A stretch of 64,000 nucleotides of DNA from an uncultured Eubacteriales bacterium (GTDB taxonomy: Bacteria > Bacillota > Clostridia > Oscillospirales > Acutalibacteraceae). The stretch spans positions 62,001 through 126,000 of the forward strand of contig CAKSAP010000005.1 in assembly GCA_934436505.1 (NCBI GenBank), read 5' to 3'. Positions 43,889 to 52,877 of this stretch are shown one piece after another (the stretch's first letter is position 1; each line of letters opens with the position of its first letter). The translations under genes and the position numbers were made by a program. The notes under the pieces are model-generated. The model searched no databases. It was not told where the DNA came from and saw only the letters and a program-made list of their open reading frames with translations.

Positions 43889-44776
43889 TTATTTTTTTCT
43901 GTCAGCAAGACTGATTGCAAAATTTCTCAAAAACTCGGATTTGCCGTTATCGAACACGTCGAGAGCCTTCAAAGCCTCATTTGTAAGCTGCTCAACGGTT
44001 TGCTTCGACTTTTCAATTCCGAGCAATGAAACATAAGTGACCTTTTCATTTTTTTCGTCGCTTCCGACAGGCTTTCCGAGCGTTTCGGTATCACTTGTAA
44101 CGTCAAGAATATCGTCAACAATTTGGAATGCGAAGCCGATGCACTCTGCGTACTTTTCTGCTGCCGCAAGCTTTGTTTTGTCCGTAGCATTAGCCGCATA
44201 GCAGCCCAAAAGCACAGCCGACTTTATAAGTGCGCCTGTTTTCAGTGCGTCTATGGTTTTGATTTTATCATAATCGGGCGTTGTCTTTTCAGCCTGTAAA
44301 TCAAGCACCTGACCGCCGACCATACCTGCAATACCCGCAAGCGAAGCCAGTGTGCGAGCTGCAAGAATTTTATTTTCGGGCAAAACATTATTGCCGTCAA
44401 GCAAAGCGGTTTCAAACGCAAGCGTCAAAAGTCCGTCGCCCGCAAGAAGCGCATATTCCTCGCCGTAAGCCTTATGACAAGAGGGCTTGCCCCGTCTGAA
44501 ATCATCATTATCCATACAGGGCAAATCGTCATGAATAAGCGAATATGTGTGTATCATTTCAACCGCACACGCAAAGTTCATAGCGTCCTCAATGCTTCCG
44601 CCGCAAAGCTTGCAAAACTCAAGTGTAAGAATAGGTCTTATGCGCTTTCCGCCGTTAGAGAGCGAATAATTCATAGCCTCTCTTACATAATCCTGACCGT
44701 CTTTAACGCTATAAAGACGTTTTGAAAGCTCTATTTCAATGAGCTCTGCGTATTCATTTACGGTATAATTACTCAT
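43889..44776 (-). CDS. ispA: Polyprenyl synthetase (farnesyl/geranyl diphosphate synthase type)
   Basis: 295 residues. The two aspartate-rich motifs are clear: DDLPCMDNDDFRRGKP (about 83-98, DDx4D) and QIVDDILD (about 222). GGKRIRP near 44 binds the diphosphate. The spacing in the first motif, DDLPCMD, is that of short-chain bacterial FPP synthases. The ATG at 44776 overlaps the end of xseB by 8 bases. It uses the C5 units from the MEP route, begun by the next gene, dxs. Confidence 0.95.
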   Translation of the reverse strand: MSNYTVNEYAELIEIELSKRLYSVKDGQDYVREAMNYSLSNGGKRIRPILTLEFCKLCGGSIEDAMNFACAVEMIHTYSLIHDDLPCMDNDDFRRGKPSCHKAYGEEYALLAGDGLLTLAFETALLDGNNVLPENKILAARTLASLAGIAGMVGGQVLDLQAEKTTPDYDKIKTIDALKTGALIKSAVLLGCYAANATDKTKLAAAEKYAECIGFAFQIVDDILDVTSDTETLGKPVGSDEKNEKVTYVSLLGIEKSKQTVEQLTNEALKALDVFDNGKSEFLRNFAISLADRKK

Positions 44777-44978
44777 TATTATCACTCTCCGAATTCTCGG
44801 TAATAAGCTGTGTGAATTTCTGCTCTGCGGCATTAAGCTTTGTATTGCAGAAATTTGCAAGCTTCGTGCCCTCCTCAAAAAGCTTCATAGACTCTTCAAG
44901 AGGAACGCTGCCGTTTTCCAGCTTTTCAACTATCTCCTCAAGGCGTTTATACGCCTGCTCATAAGTTAATTCTTTCAT
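44769..44978 (-). CDS. xseB: Exodeoxyribonuclease VII small subunit
   Basis: 69 residues, helical, with the family pattern SYEQAYKRLEEIVEKLE-like start, GSVPLEESMKLFEEGTKL and a central CNTKLNAAEQK. It binds XseA to form the single-strand exonuclease VII. Its ATG overlaps the xseA stop by 4 bases (ATGA), giving translational coupling. Confidence 0.95.
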   Translation of the reverse strand: MKELTYEQAYKRLEEIVEKLENGSVPLEESMKLFEEGTKLANFCNTKLNAAEQKFTQLITENSESDNNE

Positions 44979-46183
44979 TTTAACTCCTTTATTTCACAAA
45001 CGGCACTTCCGTTGTAAAAATCAATGCTCAGATTGTCGCCAACCGTCAAATTATCGGATGAATTCACGATTTTTCCGTTAGAATACGCCACGCTGTATCC
45101 CCTTGCAAGCACATTTAACGGACTTAAAGCGTTAAGCTTCGCAACCGTGCTTGAAAAATCGTGCCTGTATTTCTGAATTTCGGTTTTAGCAAATGAATTG
45201 AGCTTAATTTCCGTACCGTCCAACATCATACGCTTAATATTTATTGTGTTAAACGGGTCTTTAAGACAATTATTGTTCTTAATGGCGTTTAACGACTCCC
45301 TGCTTTCGGAAATCATACTGCGTACAAGGCTCATTATTTCATAGCTCATAGAATTTAGCTGCTTTTTAAGCTCTGCCATATCGGGAACTGCCATTTCGGC
45401 AGCCGCAGACGGAGTTTCGGCACGTCTGTCAGCGACAAAATCGGAAATCGTAAAATCCGTTTCGTGCCCAACCGCAGAAATTATCGGAACCTTACAATCA
45501 TAAATTGCACGGGCAAGCTTTTCGCTGTTAAAGCTCCACAAATCCTCAATCGAGCCGCCGCCTCTGCCGATAATCACAACATCAACAGAGCCTGTGCCGC
45601 TGAAGTAATTTACAGCCTTAACAAGCTGATTTTCCGAGTTTTCGCCTTGAACGGATACAGGATATAAAATCGCCTCGGCACACGGAAAACGCCTTGAAAG
45701 GATATTTTTAATATCTTGAACCGCCGCACCCGTCGGAGAGGTTATAATTCCGACCTTTTCAGGGAATGGCGGCAAGCTCTTTTTGTGAGAAGCGTCGAAT
45801 AAGCCCTCCTCGGCAAGCTTGCGCTTTAATTGCTCAAACTGAAGCGTTAACGCACCAACGCCGTCAGGCTGCATATCGTCAATGTAGATTTGATAAGCTC
45901 CCGCCGCCTCAAAAAGCGACACTCTGCCTCTTACAATAACGCTCATTCCGTCCTCGGGCATAAAGCGAAGCCTTTGAGCATTTGACTTGAACATAACGGC
46001 TTTTATGGCACTGTTTTCGTCCTTTAGAGTAAAATACATATGCCCTGTTCTGTAATGGTTATTGAAATTTGAAATCTCTCCGACCATAAAGACGCAGTTC
46101 AAAGAATAATCGCCGTCAAGAAGCCGTTTGACATAATTATTAAGTTGTGTAACCGTCAAAACGGTAGGACGTGCATCGATCAT
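44975..46183 (-). CDS. xseA: Exodeoxyribonuclease VII large subunit
   Basis: 402 residues: N-terminal OB fold (VTQLNNYVKRLL ... GRVSLFEAAGAYQIY), the catalytic core with VGIITSPTGAAVQDI and IIGRGGGSIEDLW (about 188-200) and VGHETDFTISDFVADRRAETPSAAAE (about 230), then a long coiled coil. It degrades single-stranded DNA in repair. It starts 4 bases after the TsaD-paralogue stop, behind AGGTAAGG. Confidence 0.97.
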   Translation of the reverse strand: MIDARPTVLTVTQLNNYVKRLLDGDYSLNCVFMVGEISNFNNHYRTGHMYFTLKDENSAIKAVMFKSNAQRLRFMPEDGMSVIVRGRVSLFEAAGAYQIYIDDMQPDGVGALTLQFEQLKRKLAEEGLFDASHKKSLPPFPEKVGIITSPTGAAVQDIKNILSRRFPCAEAILYPVSVQGENSENQLVKAVNYFSGTGSVDVVIIGRGGGSIEDLWSFNSEKLARAIYDCKVPIISAVGHETDFTISDFVADRRAETPSAAAEMAVPDMAELKKQLNSMSYEIMSLVRSMISESRESLNAIKNNNCLKDPFNTINIKRMMLDGTEIKLNSFAKTEIQKYRHDFSSTVAKLNALSPLNVLARGYSVAYSNGKIVNSSDNLTVGDNLSIDFYNGSAVCEIKELK

Positions 46184-46187
46184 AGCC

Positions 46188-47120
46188 TTACCTATATTTT
46201 AAGCTTGTAAGATAAGCTGTTCCGCAAGCGTTGTCCGTAGAATAAACGGGCAATGAGAAAACAGCGTTATACTTATCTGTCATATATTCTCTTAAAAGAG
46301 TGTTCGAGGAAACACCGCCCGAAAAAAGAACGGGCATATTTCCGTATTTTTCAATTATATTTTCGAGCATTTTATCAACGGAAGCAATAATGCTCTGTAA
46401 ACAAAACCTTGCAATATCCTCGGGCTTTTCGCCGTTTTCAAACATTGCTTTCGTCTTGTTTTCAATACCCGAAAGCGAGCAATCGGTATTTTTCACCGAA
46501 GTCTTAACAGAATAATCCTTATCACTTTTAAGTGAAAGTTTGTCAAGCTCAACACCGCAAGGAAATTTAAGCGAAAGCATAACGCCCGTTCTGTCAATCG
46601 CCTGTCCTGCTTTAAGGTCAAGCGATTTTGCGATTATTTCGGTTGAAATTATATTTTCGCAGTCAGGTCTTACAAGCACAGCCTCGGTTGTGCCGCCCGA
46701 AAGATGAAATGCTATAAATTCCTTTTTTAACAACTCTTCTTTTCCGCTTGAAAACGCAACTGCGGCTATATGCCCCTGCTGATGTGAAAACTCATACAGT
46801 GGCAACTTCATCACGGCACTCAAAGAACGGGCAACCGCAACACCCGATAAAAAGCAAGGCATATAAGAGCCCTCTTCGCTTCTCGGAGAAGCGGAAACAC
46901 CGACAGCCGAGATTTCCCCGTTAAACTGCGAAAACAGCTTTTCTATAACCTCGGGCAGCTGAACGGTATGATGAAACACTGCATCACTCTGGCGAAGTCC
47001 GATAGCACCCTCTTTGACGGGCAAAAGCATTTTTTCGCTTATCGCCTGCCCCGTTATATCGTCATAAATCGCAGCGGAGGTCGTGTAATTACTCGTGTCA
47101 ATGCCGAGGAAATTACTCAT
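46188..47120 (-). CDS. TsaD/Kae1-like paralogue (M22 family)
   Basis: 310 residues of the ASKHA fold: GIDTSNYTTSAAIYD at the start and metal-binding His residues in HHTVQLPEV and SHQQGHIAA (HxxxxH-like, about 116). HLSGGTTEAVL (about 143) and FSGGVSSNTLLRE (about 272) match nucleotide-binding sites of Kae1/TsaD. It is shorter than true TsaD (about 340) and lies, as in other Clostridia, between nusB and xseA. It is therefore probably the conserved paralogue, not the t6A enzyme. Function unknown. Overlaps nusB by 8 bases. Confidence 0.85.
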   Translation of the reverse strand: MSNFLGIDTSNYTTSAAIYDDITGQAISEKMLLPVKEGAIGLRQSDAVFHHTVQLPEVIEKLFSQFNGEISAVGVSASPRSEEGSYMPCFLSGVAVARSLSAVMKLPLYEFSHQQGHIAAVAFSSGKEELLKKEFIAFHLSGGTTEAVLVRPDCENIISTEIIAKSLDLKAGQAIDRTGVMLSLKFPCGVELDKLSLKSDKDYSVKTSVKNTDCSLSGIENKTKAMFENGEKPEDIARFCLQSIIASVDKMLENIIEKYGNMPVLFSGGVSSNTLLREYMTDKYNAVFSLPVYSTDNACGTAYLTSLKYR

Positions 47121-47517
47121 TTTCCGTTCCTCTTATGTATGAGCCTAAAATTCCGTTAATAAACGAAGCGTCGGAGGAAGCGCCGTATTTCTTTGCAAGC
47201 TCAACAGCTTCATTTGCCGAAACGCTTGACGGAACAGAGTCGAGGTACATAATTTCCGCAATCGCAAGGCGAAGTATCGCAAGCGTAACCTTAGGAAGCC
47301 TCTCCTTTTTCCAGCCTATCGAATACTTTTCAATAACCTCGTCAATAGCATCAAGATTTTCATATACGGTCTTTGTCAAGCTCTCTGAAAACAGAGATTT
47401 TTCAAAGCACTCCGTCTCATAAGCATAGGACATAAGCTCGTCCGTATCAACATCATCATTAAACTGTTTTTCAAAAACAAAAATAAACGCCTGCTCACGT
47501 TCTTCAGTTCTTGTCAT
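47113..47517 (-). CDS. nusB: Transcription antitermination factor NusB
   Basis: 134 residues, helical: REQAFIFVFEKQF at the start and VTLAILRLAIAEIMYLDSVP, SVSANEAVELAKKYGASSDASFINGIL at the end, all diagnostic. It joins NusE on boxA RNA during rRNA transcription. The start codon lies just after GGTGATT, which belongs to the same repeat element as that found before argR. Confidence 0.96.
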   Translation of the reverse strand: MTRTEEREQAFIFVFEKQFNDDVDTDELMSYAYETECFEKSLFSESLTKTVYENLDAIDEVIEKYSIGWKKERLPKVTLAILRLAIAEIMYLDSVPSSVSANEAVELAKKYGASSDASFINGILGSYIRGTENE

Positions 47518-47655
47518 AAATAATCACCATAGCCTTTCAGCAACAAATATTTTATTGAATAATCACCGATTTAACCTGCGTTGCCTAACAGGGTGATGGT
47601 GATTTCTGCCATCTCAAAATTATGATTAGTGTGTTTTTTCTCACTAATACCTCAT
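47518..47655 (-). repeat. Structured intergenic element upstream of nusB (copy 2)
   Basis: Nearly identical to the argR copy from AATCACCATAGCC through GATTTCTGCCATCTCAAAAT. Both strands of the CAGGCAAC/GTTGCCTG stem have lost one base (CAGCAAC, GTTGCCTAAC). The outer hairpin is ATTAGTG/CACTAAT instead of TATAGTG/CACTATA, a compensated difference. Confidence 0.85.
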
Positions 47656-47660
47656 ATAGA

Positions 47661-47705
47661 AAAATAAGGCTTTCCGAAAGAAAATATTAACCTTTCAAAA
47701 AGCCT
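47661..47705 (-). terminator. Terminator after the Asp23-family gene
   Basis: AGGCTTTTTGAAAG and CTTTCGGAAAGCCT pair with two mismatches; on the minus strand TATTTTT follows. It separates the spoIIIA/asp23 transcript from nusB. Confidence 0.7.
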
Positions 47706-47732
47706 GTAAAACAAAATTTAATTATCCAGGTT

Positions 47733-48068
47733 CTAAAAATCAATGCCTTGAATGCAGACATTAACCTTACCGACAACCTTGCCGGTCATACTCTGAACAG
47801 AGTTCTTTATCGCACGCTGAATTGCGGCGGAAACGGTTTGAACGTTATATCCGTCCTTGACATTTATATAAACTTGAATTCTTATATCATTATCAAGGCT
47901 CAAAACCTTAACCGCTTTCTGCGGTACGGGATGACTTTTGAAATCAGGTGCTTTGTGTGAAAACGAGCCGAAGCCGTCAACCTCTTCAACTGCACTTGCG
48001 GCAATTTTTGCGATTACATCATCGGAAATAACAAGCTCGCTCTGCGATGTTCGGTTAAAAAGTCTCAT
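47733..48068 (-). CDS. Asp23/Gls24-family protein (YqhY-like)
   Basis: 111 residues: LVISDDVIAKIAASAVEEVDG is the family start, and VYINVKDGYNVQTVSAAIQRAIKNSVQSMTG-type sequence the core. In Bacillus the homologue YqhY lies between accBC and nusB and is linked to fatty-acid synthesis control; the same position before nusB is kept here. I start at the ATG at 48068 behind AAAGGTGG. 51 bases after spoIIIAH. Confidence 0.9.
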   Translation of the reverse strand: MRLFNRTSQSELVISDDVIAKIAASAVEEVDGFGSFSHKAPDFKSHPVPQKAVKVLSLDNDIRIQVYINVKDGYNVQTVSAAIQRAIKNSVQSMTGKVVGKVNVCIQGIDF

Positions 48069-48119
48069 CAAATAACCACCTTTCATCGCTTATTATACCA
48101 CAAATTGAAAAATAAACAA

Positions 48120-48656
48120 CTATTTTGCCTCTATAATCGTAATTTTTTCTAAAGGAATTTCCGTTTTGTTATTTATTATATCCTTTATTTGCACGCACAC
48201 CTCGCTGTTAAGCGTTCCCTTTTGCAAAACAATCTCTGCGGACTCGCCGAGCGACACAAAAACATTGCCGCCTGTTTTGGCTTTTATAAGGCTTTCGATT
48301 TCACTTTCAAGAGCTATGCTTTGGCTAAGCTTCTCAAGTGCTTCATTGGCAGTTTTCTTGCTTTCCTCATCCGCCTGCGAGCTTTCGATAACCGTCATGA
48401 GCGTCTGTTTTGACTCCTCCTGTGCCTTTGCCCTGTTCAGCTGCGCCTGCGAAAAATACTCATCGGTAACTCCCGAAGCATTGACATAATGAGCGTCGCC
48501 CAAATTAGCGGAATGCTGCGTGCTTGAGGTAAGCTCCGGCTCGTTTTCAGCCGATGCTACCGGTCTTGTATAATACCAATTAACAAACATTGCCGCCGCA
48601 AGCGCAACGGCAAGCGAAGCTGCAACTATTTGTTTTCTCTTTATTGTTAAGCTCAT
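48120..48656 (-). CDS. spoIIIAH: Stage III sporulation protein AH
   Basis: 178 residues: an N-terminal membrane anchor (about 8-28), a spacer with DEYFSQAQLNRAKAQEESKQ, and a C-terminal ring-building domain (about 95-178, like YscJ/FliF). In the mother cell membrane it meets SpoIIQ of the forespore and forms the channel wall. Last gene of the spoIIIA operon; ring domain and order fit fully. Confidence 0.96.
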   Translation of the reverse strand: MSLTIKRKQIVAASLAVALAAAMFVNWYYTRPVASAENEPELTSSTQHSANLGDAHYVNASGVTDEYFSQAQLNRAKAQEESKQTLMTVIESSQADEESKKTANEALEKLSQSIALESEIESLIKAKTGGNVFVSLGESAEIVLQKGTLNSEVCVQIKDIINNKTEIPLEKITIIEAK

Positions 48657-48657
48657 A

Positions 48658-49200
48658 TTAACCCTCCGAATTTTTCATTTTCAATACAGAAATATGATTT
48701 ACATTTATGCCGAGCAAAGCACTGACGGCATTTGTTACATCGTTTTTAACCTTACTGTTATCACCTCCGTCACAGACAACTACAACGCCCTGTATTTTAG
48801 GCGACTCCGTTCTTAACACAACGCATGAGTCTCCGCTTGAGCTGTCGATAACAACATAATCATTGCTGCTTTTCGAATTGGATTTCCCGTCGGAAATTTG
48901 ATTTTCCGAAGAAGAATTAACGGCGTACTTGTTTTCCTCACTCGATTTCAGAGTAATCATAACCTGCGCCCTGCCTGCGCCGTCAACCGAGGCAACTATT
49001 TCTTCAAGACGCTTTTCAAGCTCCTTTTCATAAGCCTCCTGCGTAACCGTCTTTATATCAGCCTTACTGCTTTCGTCGTTTTCCGGCTTCGCTTCAATTT
49101 CTGAAATTGCCAACAGCATAACGCCTATTACACCGATTACCAGAAGAACGGCAAGCTTTTTATCGTTTTTTATCGTCTCTTTTAATTTAGATAGTTTCAT
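48658..49200 (-). CDS. spoIIIAG: Stage III sporulation protein AG
   Basis: 180 residues: anchor at about 17-33 (KLAVLLVIGVIGVMLLAI), then a ring-forming domain interrupted by a Ser/Asn-rich insert (about 95-115), and KIQGVVVVCDGGDNSKV near 135-150. In Bacillus SpoIIIAG makes a large ring in the mother cell membrane. It abuts spoIIIAF and spoIIIAH with 0-1 base gaps. Confidence 0.95.
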   Translation of the reverse strand: MKLSKLKETIKNDKKLAVLLVIGVIGVMLLAISEIEAKPENDESSKADIKTVTQEAYEKELEKRLEEIVASVDGAGRAQVMITLKSSEENKYAVNSSSENQISDGKSNSKSSNDYVVIDSSSGDSCVVLRTESPKIQGVVVVCDGGDNSKVKNDVTNAVSALLGINVNHISVLKMKNSEG

Positions 49201-49650
49201 TTAATCACCTGCCAAAATAATGCCGCTGTCTATTTTCAGTTCCTCCGATAAAAGTGCTGTCGCCTGCTGTTCGTCCTCGGCACTTTCAAGATAGACAATC
49301 ACATTTTCAAGTATGTACTCGTCATTTTCCGTCCTTGATTTTATTTCAACTCGGTTATAACCGATTTTATTTTCATCAAGAATAGTCATAACGGCACTTT
49401 TTATTGACTCGTCATAAGCAAGCGCATAATCGATTTTTTCGGAAAACAAGCTGTCAAATTTATTGTTTAATATAGAAGTATCGATATTTCTCATTTCAAA
49501 AAACGGTAAGCAGAACACAGCGAGAATTATGAGTGAAAAGGCAGTTTCGCATATTTTCTTTACCTTGCCCTTTGGCACAAGATAATTTATAACCGCTGTT
49601 ACTAAAAGAATTACACACAGATTTACAGCCCAAGCTTTAATATCGTTCAT
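49201..49650 (-). CDS. spoIIIAF: Stage III sporulation protein AF
   Basis: 149 residues: two N-terminal membrane segments (about 5-25 and 34-52) and a small alpha/beta domain (about 85-149) of the ring-building type. Part of the SpoIIIA-SpoIIQ feeding-tube complex. It ends directly before spoIIIAG and begins 1 base after spoIIIAE. Confidence 0.93.
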   Translation of the reverse strand: MNDIKAWAVNLCVILLVTAVINYLVPKGKVKKICETAFSLIILAVFCLPFFEMRNIDTSILNNKFDSLFSEKIDYALAYDESIKSAVMTILDENKIGYNRVEIKSRTENDEYILENVIVYLESAEDEQQATALLSEELKIDSGIILAGD

Positions 49651-49651
49651 T

Positions 49652-50755
49652 TTAACTCCTCAAGCTCAACACAGTACCCGTTGTCAGAATAAACACGGTA
49701 GCTACAAAAATCAAAAAAGTGTTGATTATCGAAATCATTGAGCACACAGTATCGAGAACCCTTGCACATACGCCGTTATCAAATGACGAACAAACAGCCG
49801 ACGAAAAGTTCAAAAAGAAAAACCACAGCAAAAGCTCGATAATGCTCGGCAAAACAGTTACCGCAACAGCGATAATTCCAAAGACGCCGAAAACGCTTTT
49901 TATCAATGAAAACGACCCGAGCACCGCACCGAGAGCATCGCCCATCACGCCGCCGATTATCGGTATAACACTTCCCGAAGCCGCCTTAACGCCTTTTATC
50001 GCAAGACTGTCGGCAGAAGTGGCGAGATTGCCCTTTATGTTTATCAGCCCCACAAACACAGTCGCCGTTACTGATAAAGCAACCGTTACCGTTTTCTTAA
50101 CGGCTGATGTTATTTTAGATAGGTCAAGCCTGCCGTTCAAGGAAGAATAAACATTCAGGCAGGTCATTACGGAAATCAGCGGAATGATAAAAACGTCCGT
50201 ACCCTTTACCAATATTTCGGCAAATGCAAGCACAACGGAGCTGTACGCAAATGAGGTTATAGGCTGACCGCTTGCGGAAATAATTCCCGTGAAAACAGGT
50301 ATGTAAGTCAGCATAAAATCAGCAACGGTTTTGACGGCGGATACTGCCGAAGAAATTGCTTCGCTCAAGGGAACGGATATTACCGAAAGAGTAAACGCTG
50401 TTTCAAACAGAGAGAATATGTCGTTTTTTTCACTTAGGCTTTCGTTCATATTTTTCACTAAAGAAGCAACAATAAATAAGCCCATAAGAGTTACAAAAGC
50501 AGTCAGAGGCTGCTTATAGCTACCCCTTGCAATACCGATAATCGCAGTAAAGACCTTTTTGGGAGACAAGCTCAAAAGCTCTTCAAAATCAACGTCGCTT
50601 ATCCCCGACTCCTTCAAAAGCGTCTGCCCGTCCTCGTTTATTTTGTTATAAATTTGCTTGTATGTATCCTCTTGTGCCGCAAAGCTGTCCACCGTCATCG
50701 AAAACAGTAACGACAGCATACACAGAAGCACGGCAAAAATCCTTTTAGTATTCAT
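49652..50755 (-). CDS. spoIIIAE: Stage III sporulation protein AE
   Basis: 367 residues: signal peptide (MNTKRIFAVLLCMLSLLFSM), a short outside part with FEELLSLSPKKVF, and about eight membrane segments. IGGVMGDALGAVLGSFSLIK near 268-287 is a well-conserved stretch. It is the large permease-like protein of the channel. Its ATG overlaps the spoIIIAD stop by 4 bases. Confidence 0.95.
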   Translation of the reverse strand: MNTKRIFAVLLCMLSLLFSMTVDSFAAQEDTYKQIYNKINEDGQTLLKESGISDVDFEELLSLSPKKVFTAIIGIARGSYKQPLTAFVTLMGLFIVASLVKNMNESLSEKNDIFSLFETAFTLSVISVPLSEAISSAVSAVKTVADFMLTYIPVFTGIISASGQPITSFAYSSVVLAFAEILVKGTDVFIIPLISVMTCLNVYSSLNGRLDLSKITSAVKKTVTVALSVTATVFVGLINIKGNLATSADSLAIKGVKAASGSVIPIIGGVMGDALGAVLGSFSLIKSVFGVFGIIAVAVTVLPSIIELLLWFFFLNFSSAVCSSFDNGVCARVLDTVCSMISIINTFLIFVATVFILTTGTVLSLRS

Positions 50756-51132
50756 CTCAACATTCCTACGCTCAATTCAAGCAGCTTTTCCGCAATCGGA
50801 AAAACAAGAATAATCACAGCTATTCTTCCGACTGTTTCTGTAAGTGTGGACAAAGCGCTTTCTCCGCAATCCTTACAAATATCCGATACCGTTTGCGTTG
50901 CAAGGCTTATCCCTAAAATTTTCAGACAGATTTTCACATATTCGCTCAAAGAGGCAAATTGAGAAAACCGATAACTTAAATTCTCAGACAATACGGAAAT
51001 ACCGCTTATCAAAAATCCGAAAACCAAAGCTATAACGCAAAGTCTTAGCAGATATGAAAATTCAGGCTTAATCTGTCTGAAATAGATAAGTAAAGCCAGG
51101 CAGCATATTACCAAAGCAAAGATTTTCAGCAT
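50752..51132 (-). CDS. spoIIIAD: Stage III sporulation protein AD
   Basis: 126 residues, four membrane segments, related to SpoIIIAC (KIFALVICCLALLIYFRQIKPE at the start). The ATG at 51132 lies one base after the spoIIIAC stop; the longer frame starting with TTG overlaps spoIIIAC. Membrane part of the mother cell-to-forespore channel. Confidence 0.93.
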   Translation of the reverse strand: MLKIFALVICCLALLIYFRQIKPEFSYLLRLCVIALVFGFLISGISVLSENLSYRFSQFASLSEYVKICLKILGISLATQTVSDICKDCGESALSTLTETVGRIAVIILVFPIAEKLLELSVGMLR

Positions 51133-51133
51133 A

Positions 51134-51328
51134 TCAAAAATCAAACACCGATTTTACAGTTGATACAAGCGACGTCATTTGAGGAATAAGCATCAGTATT
51201 GCGACAATTATTCCTGCGATAACCGTGAGCATTGCGTAGTCGTCACGTCCTGTTTTCACAAGGACTTGATTAAGAACGGCTACAATTATTCCTATTCCCG
51301 CAATTTTCAAAATAAATCCTATTTCCAT
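51134..51328 (-). CDS. spoIIIAC: Stage III sporulation protein AC
   Basis: 64 residues, two membrane segments (IAGIGIIVAVLNQVLVKTG, then YAMLTVIAGIIVAILMLI), the standard size of SpoIIIAC. The open frame is twice as long, but the extra part overlaps spoIIIAB in another frame; the ATG at 51328 has AGGAG 6 bases before it. Confidence 0.95.
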   Translation of the reverse strand: MEIGFILKIAGIGIIVAVLNQVLVKTGRDDYAMLTVIAGIIVAILMLIPQMTSLVSTVKSVFDF

Positions 51329-51336
51329 AATTACTC

Positions 51337-51846
51337 CTAAATAAAGAAAATGATTACAAACGCCGCCAAAAACAGACTTAATGTATTTATAATTTTTACA
51401 GCTTTGTCGGTTGATTTTTTCAGATTGCAAATGCTTTGCTTTAATATTTCCGAATACGCCTCGCAATTTCTGATTTGTCCGCCGATATCGCTTGAGCCGA
51501 GTGAATTTGAAAAATCCTTTATCGTTCTGCAATCTTGATTTGTCAGCGGAGAAGCTCTCGAAAACGTGTCAACGGAGGTTTTCCAAGCGTTTGAAAGCTC
51601 CAAACCGTTTTTGATATTCACAAGGCACATCTTCAAAAATCCGCAATCATTAAATTCGTTCGACTCAACAGCTTGCTCAAATATTCTTTCAAGCGGCTGC
51701 TGTGAAAACTCGATTTGAGTTCGTAAATAGCCTATAAACGTTAAAAAGCATTCAAGTATTTTCACTCTTTTTAACTTGAGCGACGAAAAATAATTACCCG
51801 TAATGCAAATTACGATCGCAATCAAAGCTATTCCCGACATTCTCAT
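51337..51846 (-). CDS. spoIIIAB: Stage III sporulation protein AB
   Basis: 169 residues: membrane segments at both ends (about 3-20 and 150-169) with a helical domain between (LECFLTFIGYLRTQIEFSQQPL, LGSSDIGGQIRNCEAY), like the GspF-type fold of Bacillus SpoIIIAB. I choose the ATG at 51846 behind GGTGA; another ATG follows two codons later. It overlaps the end of spoIIIAA by 53 bases. Confidence 0.93.
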   Translation of the reverse strand: MRMSGIALIAIVICITGNYFSSLKLKRVKILECFLTFIGYLRTQIEFSQQPLERIFEQAVESNEFNDCGFLKMCLVNIKNGLELSNAWKTSVDTFSRASPLTNQDCRTIKDFSNSLGSSDIGGQIRNCEAYSEILKQSICNLKKSTDKAVKIINTLSLFLAAFVIIFFI

Positions 51847-52798
51847 ATTTTTCACCGCCTGTTCTGATAATCTCACGCACCTTTCCGACGTTTTCTCCCC
51901 TGTCAAGAAAGACCGCCGCATCAAACAAGCCACTCTCTAAAAGCGCTTTAGATACTTTTCGTCTATTTAGCTCTTCACGGCAGGAGCAATGCATACTGAC
52001 GGCAAATTTCACACCGCACATAATTGCGTTTAAGATGACTTCTGCCTCCTCCTCGCTTGCTATTTCATCACAGAAAATAATATCGGGAGAAAAAGAACGC
52101 ACCGCAAGCTCAATCCCCGTCCTTTTGGGATAAGAGGTAAAAACATCCGTGTTGCTTCCTACGTTACATTGTGTTTTCAGGGAGCTCGTACCGGCTATCT
52201 CCTGCCGTTCGTCAATAAGCACACATTTATAATATTCGCCTGCGTTTCCGTCGGAAATTTGCCTTACCAAATCTCTTAAGACCGTTGTTTTCCCCGACAT
52301 AGGCGGCCCTGCTATTATTACATTTGAAAGTCGTGAGCTGAAAAGCGAGGTCATTATCTCATTCGCACAGCCAATTCTTTCGCTCGCAATTCTGAAATTT
52401 ATGCAGTTAATATCCCGGACGCTTATGATTTTCCCGTGTTCCGTAACCGCATTTCCGCACAAGCCGACTCTGTGACCGCCCGAAAGAGTTATAAAGCTCT
52501 GATTTATCTCCTCTTGATGAGAATAAACCGAATATTCGCACACCCTTTTTACCGTTTCCGAAAGCTCATCACAGGTAATTTTTACAAGTGAATCGGAAAT
52601 AATATATGACAGCTTCCCGTTGCCTGTTAAAAATGAGCTTCCCCTCTCGGTAACAATAACCACGGGCTTATCCGCACGCAGTCTTATTTCTTTTACCGAA
52701 TACTTGTTCACATCATTTAATTTGTATACCGCATCCTTAATTCTCAACGGCAAATAAAACAGAATATCGTTAATTCCTTTGTTATTTAAGCAGTTCAT
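51794..52798 (-). CDS. spoIIIAA: Stage III sporulation protein AA (ATPase)
   Basis: 334 residues: Walker A GPPMSGKTT (about 157-165), Walker B PDIIFCDEIASEEE (about 228), typical of the secretion-type ATPase of the spoIIIA operon. It probably powers assembly or transport. First gene of the operon; ATG at 52798 behind GAGGTGA. A short sequence upstream faintly recalls a sigma-E promoter, but the spacer is too short to claim one. Confidence 0.95.
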   Translation of the reverse strand: MNCLNNKGINDILFYLPLRIKDAVYKLNDVNKYSVKEIRLRADKPVVIVTERGSSFLTGNGKLSYIISDSLVKITCDELSETVKRVCEYSVYSHQEEINQSFITLSGGHRVGLCGNAVTEHGKIISVRDINCINFRIASERIGCANEIMTSLFSSRLSNVIIAGPPMSGKTTVLRDLVRQISDGNAGEYYKCVLIDERQEIAGTSSLKTQCNVGSNTDVFTSYPKRTGIELAVRSFSPDIIFCDEIASEEEAEVILNAIMCGVKFAVSMHCSCREELNRRKVSKALLESGLFDAAVFLDRGENVGKVREIIRTGGEKYENVGNSFDCDRNLHYG

Positions 52799-52877
52799 TT
52801 TTTCACCTCGATAATATATATGCGACTTGTCCTGAAATATGAACACATATTGTTTACAATTTTAACCGTATGTGATA

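Noticed and set aside
52805..52850. Sigma-E promoter for the spoIIIA operon
   Set aside because: TCATATTT and CATATATA are present on the minus strand but only about 12 bases apart, shorter than the usual spacer; biologically expected but not supported well enough.
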